NCBI GenBank assembly: GCA_015494505.1 | Contig: WGBB01000127.1 | Coordinates: 1-5,046, forward strand | Length of the DNA: 5,046 nucleotides | Direction: 5' to 3' | Source of the DNA: Nitratiruptor sp. | Lineage (GTDB): Bacteria; Campylobacterota; Campylobacteria; Campylobacterales; Nitratiruptoraceae | Part shown: piece after piece, positions 1-5,046 of the stretch | Position numbering within the stretch: the stretch's first letter is position 1 | Layout: each line of letters starts with the position of its first letter | Translations under genes and position numbers: made by a program | Notes under the pieces: model-generated | Seen by the model: only the letters and a program-made list of their open reading frames with translations | Database searches by the model: none | What the model was told of the DNA's origin: nothing

Positions 1-1634
1 CTTGGCGAGAGCTTGAAAGCGGGCATCGCGTTGCGCTTGTAGCCAAGATGTTTGTAGGTATGCTCAGGGTCCAATATCTGTGCGACTATTTCGCTCCTGT
101 CTCGAGTATTGGCTATTTGGCGAAAGGGCGGTCCGAAGGCCATCGCCGTTTGGTGGTGGCATCCCCAGCACTTCTCTTTGAAAATCGAAAGGCCAAAGAG
201 CCTGGGGTAGAAGATGCGGTTTTTGTTGATGAAGTTGTATTTGCCCACGGGGATGTTTGCCTTGTAGTCTCGTAGCTCTTTGAAGGTATCTGTCTGCCAT
301 ACAAGCAGATCGCCGTCCGGTTCGTAGATACTTAAGTACGCATACTTGCCGTCGCCGCTAAATTCTGCGTGAATGTAGCGCTTGCCTTTGCGGGGAACGA
401 GTTTTTTGATTTTATAGCTCTTCTTATCCACCAGTACCAGCTCGTCGCTGCCGTTGTCGATCCACAGGTAGCGGCTTTGGGGATGGGTTTTTACAAAAAA
501 GCCGTCGCCTCCCACATCGATCTTTTTAACAAGCTTCCAGTCATACATCTGCCAAACGGTTACATATGGTTTGCCTAGATGCGGCGTGGCGAAGTAGAAC
601 TTGCCATGGCGATACCAGTAGGTGGCGCTAAATAGGTGCGGCATCCCCTCGATGGGTGCGCTAAAGACCTCTTGGAGGCTATCGAGTCTGTAGACACGCA
701 GGTCCTTGCCGTGGCGGGTGGTGCCGATGAGAAACTCTTCGAATGGATCGATAAAAAAGTCCTCGATAGGTCGATCGAGTTTGATGGGCGTAAAGCGCAA
801 AGTCTTGGTATCGACCTTGTAGAGCAGCGGCTTGTCACGCAATGTGAAAACGGCCGCATCTTGGCTGTAGAGCTCATAGAGCGCGCTGATTTTTCCATCG
901 ACTGGATAGAGCTTGAGAGGTACAAGATTTTTTCTATCGAACACCACCACCATCTGGGGCAAGAGGCACGTGGCGAAGAGATATTTGGCGTCGCGGCTGA
1001 GTGAAATATTGCGCAGATTTACGCAGGCACGCACCTTCTCCTCGAGCCTGCCGTTTGCTAGTGAATAGTGGCCTATCCATCCATCGCGCGTAGGGACGTA
1101 GAAGTTTTTACCGTCGAGAGTGTACTTGAGGCCGCCGTGGACGTTTTTGAAAGCGAATCTATCAAGGACTCTTTCATCCTCCATCACCCAGACTCTGCCG
1201 CCGCCTCGCTCCACCACGAGGGTGACGTTGTCGATGTTTTTGATGCCGAGATTTTTCTTAGGATAGTCGTAGCGCACGAGACTATGCTCGATATCGCTTT
1301 TGCTCCAGTGGATGTTTTTGGCAGGTGTCCGCAGATAGTGCACGATTTTGGCTATCTGCGCATCACTGAGATAGCCAAATGCCGGCATCAGCGTCTGGGG
1401 CAAGGAGTGTTTGATGATATACGCGAGACGTTTGTCGCTTTTATGGCGCAAAAACTGCGGCAAGAGGGGTGGCGCACTGATACCTTGGCGCTCTTTGCCG
1501 TGGCATCTGGCACAGTACATCACATAGAGGCTCTCCCCTGTTTGGTGCACGCCGGTAGCTTCCAGCTCATGCACCAAAGGGGTAGCCGCTTGGAGAGAGA
1601 AAAAAATGGTAGCTAGCAGCACTACGATACGCAT
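1..1634 (-). CDS. Cytochrome c - heme d1 propeller - cytochrome c protein, NirN/NirF-like, 3' end off window
   Basis: An open frame of 544 codons with no stop runs from ATG 1634 off the left edge. The start is set by a strong AGGAGG at 1639-1644. Residues 1-16 look like a Sec signal peptide ending in LQA. A first class I cytochrome c domain follows, with CARCH at 41-45 and likely ligand Met83 in LMPAFG. Residues about 120-470 resemble the d1 propeller of NirS: His166 (NVHGGL) matches the proximal d1 ligand, and FFVKTHP matches LFVKTHP of NirS. A second heme motif, CWGCH, is at 489-493, with candidate ligand Met537. By eye, one distal active-site His aligns with His333 (MPHL), but the other falls on Glu291. 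The family (NirN, NirF) works in the last steps of heme d1 formation in the periplasm. A role as d1 maturation or delivery factor is therefore inferred; reductase activity is less likely. NirN normally has only the N-terminal cytochrome, so the C-terminal one is extra, perhaps a fused NirC. Family placement is confident; NirN versus NirF is not. Confidence 0.85.
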   Translation of the reverse strand, partial: MRIVVLLATIFFSLQAATPLVHELEATGVHQTGESLYVMYCARCHGKERQGISAPPLLPQFLRHKSDKRLAYIIKHSLPQTLMPAFGYLSDAQIAKIVHYLRTPAKNIHWSKSDIEHSLVRYDYPKKNLGIKNIDNVTLVVERGGGRVWVMEDERVLDRFAFKNVHGGLKYTLDGKNFYVPTRDGWIGHYSLANGRLEEKVRACVNLRNISLSRDAKYLFATCLLPQMVVVFDRKNLVPLKLYPVDGKISALYELYSQDAAVFTLRDKPLLYKVDTKTLRFTPIKLDRPIEDFFIDPFEEFLIGTTRHGKDLRVYRLDSLQEVFSAPIEGMPHLFSATYWYRHGKFYFATPHLGKPYVTVWQMYDWKLVKKIDVGGDGFFVKTHPQSRYLWIDNGSDELVLVDKKSYKIKKLVPRKGKRYIHAEFSGDGKYAYLSIYEPDGDLLVWQTDTFKELRDYKANIPVGKYNFINKNRIFYPRLFGLSIFKEKCWGCHHQTAMAFGPPFRQIANTRDRSEIVAQILDPEHTYKHLGYKRNAMPAFKLSP

Positions 1635-1638
1635 AGTC

Positions 1639-1644
1639 CCTCCT
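1639..1644 (-). promoter_or_regulatory. Shine-Dalgarno of the c-d1-c gene
   Basis: AGGAGG lies 4 bases before ATG 1634. It is a near-perfect ribosome binding site and fixes the start. Five of its six bases lie in the 3' arm of a predicted hairpin (1640-1645 with 1650-1655), so its accessibility may be controlled. Confidence 0.8.
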
Positions 1645-1693
1645 CTTATGAGGAGCAAGAACTACCAAGCAGCGCTTAGCACTTCTTACTCCT
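1640..1693 (-). promoter_or_regulatory. Two mutually exclusive leader hairpins, possible translational switch
   Basis: Read as minus-strand RNA, AGGAGUAAGAA (1693-1683) can pair with UUCUUGCUCCU (1661-1651). This gives 11 pairs, one of them U-G, around a 21-base loop. The segment CUCCUC (1655-1650) can instead pair with GAGGAG (1645-1640) over the loop AUAA, covering the Shine-Dalgarno of the c-d1-c gene. Both folds need bases 1651-1655, so only one can form at a time: the first frees the ribosome site and the second hides it. The pairing is seen directly in the sequence; the switching role is inference. The U-G pair works only in the minus-strand RNA (A-C in the opposite transcript), which agrees with the direction of transcription. 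No known riboswitch class was recognised. Confidence 0.5.
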
Positions 1694-1718
1694 ACGCTAT
1701 TGTGGCATACATTGGCTC

Positions 1719-1740
1719 ATTCGGGGCTTAAGCCCCGAAT
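1719..1740 (-). terminator. Perfect 22-base palindrome just after the nirS stop
   Basis: ATTCGGGGCT at 1719-1728 is followed by its exact reverse complement, forming a GC-rich hairpin that starts 3 bases after the nirS TAA. No T-run follows on the minus strand, so it is not a classic intrinsic terminator. It may be a 3'-end stabiliser or partial terminator that leaves nirS mRNA more abundant than the downstream gene. The hairpin is certain as sequence; its function is open. Confidence 0.5.
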
Positions 1741-1743
1741 ATC

Positions 1744-3402
1744 TTAGTAGATGTCGTACATAGTGTTGTAGACGTTGAACTTACCGGTTGGAGTGCGCAC
1801 CCAATCCCCGGTGATGGCTTTTTTGAGCTTGAGTGTTTTGGCATCATAAACCAAGATGGCACTCGGTACCAGTTTGTTACCCCATACACTTACCCAAAAC
1901 TCGCTACCGTCTTTGTTAAACTCGATATGCACGGGTCCACGAGGTTTGACTTTGACTTTCTTACCGTTGACGGTAACTTCACGCTCTTTGACATATTTTT
2001 CAGGCACCTTGATGGTCTTGACCACTTCGAGCTTGTTCTTGTCGATCACGTAGAGCTGCGTTTGCAGCTTGCGATCGGGGTTGACCGGTCGGTCTGCGAT
2101 GATGTAATTGCATTTTGGATGGGTTTTAACAAAGAGGTTACCACCACCGACACCTGGTAATTTGATATCTTTTACCACTTTCCAAGCAAATTTCTTATGA
2201 TGTGCCGGATCGGTTCCGATACAGACGATATCGTTGCTACCGATATGACCTGTACACCAAACAGGTCCATATTTAGGATGGTCTACGTTCGCACCGCGTC
2301 CTGGGTGGGGCTTGGTACCGCCTGTCGGGATGATGGCTTCCACTTTACCCTCTTTCGTATCGACTGCCACCACTTTGTTACGCGCGTTTGCAGCTACGAG
2401 GAAATAGCGTTTTGAAAGGTCCCAACCGCCGTCATGCAGGTAGCGCTCGGCCATGAGCATATGGATTTTCGGGTTGCGCGGGTCTTTGTAGTTGTAGAGC
2501 CACACTTGTCCGGTCTCTTTGACGTTGATGACCCATTCCGGTTTGTGGTGATTGGCCACGATAGAGGCTACGCGTGCTTCGCGTGTGAACTCACCAGTGT
2601 CATAAGTATAGCTAGCTGTAGATACGATCTGGATAGGCTCGAGCGTATCGCCTTTGAGGGTGACGATAGATGGCGGCCAGTAGCATCCTACCACTGCATA
2701 CTTGTCTTCATAGCCCTTGGCTTTAGAAGTGTCGATACTGCGCGCGTCGTTACATACACGGATGGTCGCTACGTTTTGCGGTTTTTTCATCCATAGGTCG
2801 ATGACGCTCGCTTTCCCGTCGCGTCCGATAGCGTACATATAGCGTCCGGACTTGGATGTACGCAAGATGTGTGTCGCAAAGCCGGATGGCACGATGCTGA
2901 CCAGCTCTTTCGTGTCGCCGTCGACGATAGCCACTTTACCCACATCGCGCAAAACTACGCCGAAGTAGTTGCGCCAGTTGCGCTTGGTTTCAGGCTTTTT
3001 AGGGCGTTTTTCAGGTGGAATGAGAAGCTTCCAGCTCTTTTTCATATCACCCAGAGATTTCTCAGGAGGCGATACGGGATCGAGCTGGATGAATTTCGCC
3101 ATCAGCTTGGTCTCTTCTTTTGTGAGTTCGCCGCTCGCACCCCAGTCCGGCATACCGCCGGGAGTACCGTTGTAGATGATGTATTCGAGCGTCTCGGTTC
3201 CCATCTGTCTCGTCTTTTTGGGCAAGAGATCGGGCCCGAGCGCACCTTTTCTGAGCATCCCGTGACAGCCGGCACAGCGATCGAAGTAGATCTGTGTCGC
3301 CTTTTTCATCTCTTGCGGGCTGAGTTTGATATCGTCAGCCACTGCCATAGAGCCCATAAGCCCCATCGCCACAAGAGCGCTAAGACCGATTTTGAGTTTC
3401 AT
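1744..3402 (-). CDS. nirS: Cytochrome cd1 nitrite reductase (NO-forming)
   Basis: This 552-residue protein is close to the usual NirS length of about 560-600. It reduces nitrite to nitric oxide in the periplasm, taking electrons from small cytochromes or cupredoxins through heme c to heme d1. Residues 1-22 are a signal peptide ending in AVA. The cytochrome c domain carries CAGCH at 43-47 and the ligand Met84 in GGMPDWG, a motif typical of NirS. The d1 propeller follows: His178 (FATHI) is the proximal d1 iron ligand, and His323 (YLHDGG) and His366 (KPHPGRGAN) are the two distal catalytic histidines. The C-terminus, with TPTGKFNVYNTMYDIY, is also NirS-typical. All key residues are present, so the enzyme should be active. 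ATG 3402 is chosen because AAGGAG sits 5 bases upstream and the signal peptide starts there. It lies 53 bases after the small membrane protein gene and 109 before the c-d1-c gene. Confidence 0.97.
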   Translation of the reverse strand: MKLKIGLSALVAMGLMGSMAVADDIKLSPQEMKKATQIYFDRCAGCHGMLRKGALGPDLLPKKTRQMGTETLEYIIYNGTPGGMPDWGASGELTKEETKLMAKFIQLDPVSPPEKSLGDMKKSWKLLIPPEKRPKKPETKRNWRNYFGVVLRDVGKVAIVDGDTKELVSIVPSGFATHILRTSKSGRYMYAIGRDGKASVIDLWMKKPQNVATIRVCNDARSIDTSKAKGYEDKYAVVGCYWPPSIVTLKGDTLEPIQIVSTASYTYDTGEFTREARVASIVANHHKPEWVINVKETGQVWLYNYKDPRNPKIHMLMAERYLHDGGWDLSKRYFLVAANARNKVVAVDTKEGKVEAIIPTGGTKPHPGRGANVDHPKYGPVWCTGHIGSNDIVCIGTDPAHHKKFAWKVVKDIKLPGVGGGNLFVKTHPKCNYIIADRPVNPDRKLQTQLYVIDKNKLEVVKTIKVPEKYVKEREVTVNGKKVKVKPRGPVHIEFNKDGSEFWVSVWGNKLVPSAILVYDAKTLKLKKAITGDWVRTPTGKFNVYNTMYDIY

Positions 3403-3407
3403 CTTCT

Positions 3408-3413
3408 CTCCTT
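3408..3413 (-). promoter_or_regulatory. Shine-Dalgarno of nirS
   Basis: AAGGAG lies 5 bases before ATG 3402. It selects this start over an in-frame TTG at 3441, which has no comparable ribosome site and would put 13 extra residues before the signal peptide. Confidence 0.8.
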
Positions 3414-3447
3414 TGTGAGATTGGTTTGCCCCCTCTCCCAATCTCGA

Positions 3448-3473
3448 GATATCCCCTATTCGTCGGGGATATC
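3448..3473 (-). repeat. 9-bp hairpin spanning the stop of the small gene, upstream of nirS
   Basis: GATATCCCC at 3448-3456 and its exact reverse complement at 3465-3473 enclose an 8-base loop. On the minus strand the 5' arm codes for Asp-Ile-Pro of the small protein, and its TAG stop straddles the loop and the 3' arm. No T-run follows, so termination is unlikely. A processing site or 5' stabiliser of nirS mRNA, or a brake on ribosome read-through, are possible roles. The repeat is seen; its role is inferred. Confidence 0.45.
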
Positions 3474-3623
3474 ACCTCGCTCTAGCTTCTTCTTCTCATC
3501 GAAGTAGAGCCACACCATCGGCAATACTATGAGCGTGTGCAGCGTAATAGTGAGCGTCATCGGTCCTTGGTTGAGTATGGACCAAAAGGTACAGACCACG
3601 TCATGACAAGGTTCGATACACAT
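3456..3623 (-). CDS. Small single-pass membrane protein with Cys-bearing N-terminus, unknown function
   Basis: The protein has 55 residues. ATG 3623 is preceded at 6 bases by AAGGAG (3630-3635), a strong ribosome site that favours it over the in-frame TTG at 3644. Residues 1-20 contain Cys2, Cys6, His7 and Cys11. A hydrophobic segment at about 22-41 is likely a membrane helix. The tail from 42 on is charged (DEKKKLERGD), so by the positive-inside rule the tail is cytoplasmic and the cysteines face the periplasm. I do not recognise the family. It sits 65 bases after norB and 53 before nirS on the same strand. It could be a small subunit or assembly factor for the nitric oxide reductase or for nitrite reductase, as small one-helix proteins accompany other heme-copper oxidases. 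That is only inference. Confidence that it is a gene rests on the ribosome site, the helix and the placement. Confidence 0.75.
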   Translation of the reverse strand: MCIEPCHDVVCTFWSILNQGPMTLTITLHTLIVLPMVWLYFDEKKKLERGDIPDE

Positions 3624-3638
3624 AACCAACTCCTTACG

Positions 3639-3655
3639 TATCAATTATATTGATA
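3639..3655 (-). promoter_or_regulatory. TATAAT promoter box inside a 17-base inverted repeat
   Basis: On the minus strand, TATAAT at 3649-3644 is a consensus -10 box 20 bases before ATG 3623, so the leader would be about 15 bases. No good TTGACA lies at the expected distance upstream; the region is AT-rich. The box lies within the perfect inverted repeat TATCAAT-TAT-ATTGATA (3639-3655). A protein bound there would block the promoter, so the repeat is a candidate operator. The half-sites face opposite to FNR/DNR boxes (TTGAT-N4-ATCAA), so I do not assign it to that family. This promoter would let the small gene and nirS be expressed apart from norB. Confidence 0.5.
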
Positions 3656-3677
3656 ATTTTGTTAAATAAATCTTATA

Positions 3678-3690
3678 AAGCCGGCGGCTT
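3678..3690 (-). terminator. Weak hairpin at the norB stop codon
   Basis: On the minus strand AAGCC-GCC-GGCTT begins in the norB TAA and is followed by a T-rich stretch (TATAAGATTTATTT). The stem is only 5 bp with a 3-base loop and the T-run is broken, so this would be at best a leaky terminator between norB and the downstream genes. Confidence 0.35.
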
Positions 3691-5046
3691 AGGCTGCCGC
3701 TGCGGCCACCTCTCCTTCAGCTTCTCCTGCAGGCTGTTTTTTGGTTACAGTGAGCATGTCGTAAACCAAGAACACATATCCCACGATAACCATGAGGCCT
3801 GTGAGCAATCTCCAGCACATTCCTTGCCAGAACCATTCGTTGCTTTGTGCAGCGAAGTATCCTTGCCAAGTGGCACCATACATACCGCGCTCTACCATCG
3901 TTTGCGTATAGGCTGCCACTGTAAGAGCCACTGTCATCAAAAGTACACCGACTGTAATGAGGGTGATAGCCCACCATCCGGCCTTTGTCATTTTGAGCTC
4001 TTTGAGACCGGCTTTACCTTGGATCGCCAAATAGATCGCACCGATGAGAATCGCCACATAAGCACCGAAAAAGGCCAGGTGACCATGGGCTGCAGGCCAC
4101 TGGGTTCCGTGTGTGTAGAGGTTGATTTGAGGCAAAGTGTGCATAAATCCCCACACACCGGCGCCTAAGAAGTTGCCGAACGTTTCAACAGTCAGCCATG
4201 CAAAAGCGGGCACGTTTTTGATGGTATTGCCTTTTCCACGCTCTTTACCCCAGTCATAGAGGACATGCACGAAAAGGCCCACGAGAGGCACAGGTTCGAG
4301 TGCACTAAAAAGCGCACCGATTTCCCACCAGTACTCAGGTGTTCCTATCCAGAAGTAGTGGTGACCGAGGCCTAGGATTCCTGAGCCAAACATCATGGCC
4401 ACTTCGATCCAGAGCCACATCTCCACCACTTTGCGGTTCGCGTTGAGGGTTTTGATGAGGATGTAGCCACCTACAGCCGCTACATAGACCTCCCAAGTCG
4501 CCTCGACCCAGAGGTGGACGACCCACCACCACCAGTATTGATCGATGGCGATGTTATCGGTATAGAACATTCCAGCCAAATAGAGACCTGCCAAAGCGAT
4601 GAGGTCCGCCATAAGCACCGCCAAAATCCCGGTGCGTCTGCCGCTCATAACCGTCGCGTAGACGTTGTAGAGAAAGATGAGCACCACGGCCACGATACCG
4701 ATATCGGCCCAGCGTGGCGCTTCGATATATTCACGCCCTTCGGTGATGAACCAGAGCGTAGACTCGTTACCGGGACCTACCTGGACGAAGAGGTAGACGA
4801 GCACCACCACGGCTACCGCTGCCGTGAGCACGTAAAAGGCGAGATTGCCGAGCTTGATGCCCACCACTTCATGCTGTGCTTCATCGGGCAAGAGCCAGTA
4901 GACTGCACCGATCATCGCATAGAGCAGCCATACGACCAGTGCATTGATATGCACGATGCGGTTGATGGAAAAGTCGAAAATCCCAAAGAGAAAATCCGGG
5001 TACAGAAACTGTATCGCCGCCAAAAGCCCAAAGAGCAGCTGGGCAC
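3689..5046 (-). CDS. norB: Nitric oxide reductase catalytic subunit NorB (cNOR type), 5' end off window
   Basis: The visible 451 residues are NorB with roughly 28 N-terminal residues missing, judged from ligand spacing against Pseudomonas NorB. It reduces two NO to nitrous oxide at a heme b3/non-heme FeB centre in the inner membrane, with electrons from NorC. Counting from the first full codon (5044), His32 and His322 are the low-spin heme b ligands, His320 is the heme b3 ligand, His177, His228 and His229 bind FeB, and the conserved glutamates are Glu181, Glu185 and Glu250. Motifs YWWWWVVHLWVEATWE, GHHYFWIG, SALEP and AAHGHLAFFGAY are all family hallmarks. The RIVHINALVVWLL region resembles cNOR rather than quinol-dependent qNOR. 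An in-frame TTG at 5023 is not the start: the frame stays open to the window edge with NorB-like sequence (AQLLFG). The C-terminus ends in an unusual Glu/Ala-rich tail. norC is expected just upstream, outside the window. Confidence 0.96.
   Translation of the reverse strand, partial: AQLLFGLLAAIQFLYPDFLFGIFDFSINRIVHINALVVWLLYAMIGAVYWLLPDEAQHEVVGIKLGNLAFYVLTAAVAVVVLVYLFVQVGPGNESTLWFITEGREYIEAPRWADIGIVAVVLIFLYNVYATVMSGRRTGILAVLMADLIALAGLYLAGMFYTDNIAIDQYWWWWVVHLWVEATWEVYVAAVGGYILIKTLNANRKVVEMWLWIEVAMMFGSGILGLGHHYFWIGTPEYWWEIGALFSALEPVPLVGLFVHVLYDWGKERGKGNTIKNVPAFAWLTVETFGNFLGAGVWGFMHTLPQINLYTHGTQWPAAHGHLAFFGAYVAILIGAIYLAIQGKAGLKELKMTKAGWWAITLITVGVLLMTVALTVAAYTQTMVERGMYGATWQGYFAAQSNEWFWQGMCWRLLTGLMVIVGYVFLVYDMLTVTKKQPAGEAEGEVAAAAA

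Noticed and set aside
113..304. Apparent frame ending in a stop at 113 that could suggest a broken c-d1-c gene
   Set aside because: Translating codon by codon from ATG 1634, the true frame passes through CWGCH at 170-156 and stays open to position 1. No frameshift or pseudogene is needed.
940..952. CAC/ACC-rich short repeats here and near 4522-4533
   Set aside because: They encode the Val-Val-Val run of the propeller and the Trp-Trp-Trp-Trp-Val-Val motif of NorB; they are codon-level repetition, not a DNA repeat element.
1068..1616. Plus-strand 182-codon open frame
   Set aside because: It is antisense to the c-d1-c gene, which shows two heme motifs, a signal peptide and a strong ribosome site. 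The plus-strand product has no recognisable motif.
3403..3441. Longer nirS start at TTG 3441
   Set aside because: It would put 13 polar residues before the signal peptide. AAGGAG is placed correctly for ATG 3402.
2869..3507. Plus-strand 212-codon open frame
   Set aside because: It is the complement of nirS and crosses the nirS start and the small gene. Its His/Phe/Arg-rich product is typical of antisense shadow frames.
3639..3672. FNR/DNR or NssR-type box near the small-gene promoter
   Set aside because: The half-sites are oriented ATCAA-N-TTGAT, opposite to the FNR consensus, and the GTTAA at 3661 has no matching TTAAC half-site 4 bases upstream.
3689..5023. norB as a complete gene starting at TTG 5023
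   Set aside because: The frame is open upstream to the edge and encodes AQLLFG, which continues NorB helix 1. The TTG is an internal leucine.
1..5046. CRISPR arrays, tRNA or rRNA genes, insertion sequences
   Set aside because: No regularly spaced direct repeats, cloverleaf-like segments, ribosomal RNA sequence, transposase frames or terminal inverted repeats were seen; nearly the whole window is coding.

Overview
The window shows the middle of a denitrification locus. Every gene I can support lies on the minus strand, so transcription runs from right to left. In that order they are: norB, the catalytic subunit of a cytochrome-c-type nitric oxide reductase, with its 5' end off the right edge; a 55-residue single-pass membrane protein with a cysteine-bearing N-terminus; nirS, the cytochrome cd1 nitrite reductase, complete; and a cytochrome c / heme-d1-propeller protein related to NirN and NirF, whose 3' end is off the left edge. 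The visible part of this last protein already includes a second cytochrome c motif, giving a c-d1-c order.

The proteins point to a denitrifying bacterium. The norB-nirS proximity, Lys-rich protein style and consensus TATAAT box with a weak -35 would fit a Campylobacterota vent or sediment organism of the Sulfurovum, Sulfurimonas or Nitratiruptor kind. This is inference from style: I cannot name a genus, and Aquificota or a proteobacterium remain possible.

Layout by region: 1-1634 is the c-d1-c gene. 1635-1743 is a 109-base intergenic region with three inverted repeats: a perfect 22-base palindrome just after the nirS stop, then two overlapping, mutually exclusive hairpins of which the second buries the Shine-Dalgarno of the c-d1-c gene. 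1744-3402 is nirS. 3403-3455 is a short spacer, with a 9-bp hairpin around the stop codon of the small gene. 3456-3623 is the small membrane protein gene. 3624-3688 is an AT-rich spacer with a weak hairpin after norB, a TATAAT box and a 17-base inverted repeat. 3689-5046 is norB.

How they work together: NirS reduces nitrite to nitric oxide in the periplasm, and NorB, with an expected NorC encoded outside the window, reduces nitric oxide to nitrous oxide at the membrane. The c-d1-c protein most likely serves heme d1 maturation or delivery to NirS, since one of the two distal histidines used for nitrite reduction appears to be a glutamate. The small membrane protein is unrecognised; its position between norB and nirS suggests an accessory role. 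The least expected items are the c-d1-c architecture, the paired RNA hairpins before it, and the small cysteine-bearing membrane protein.
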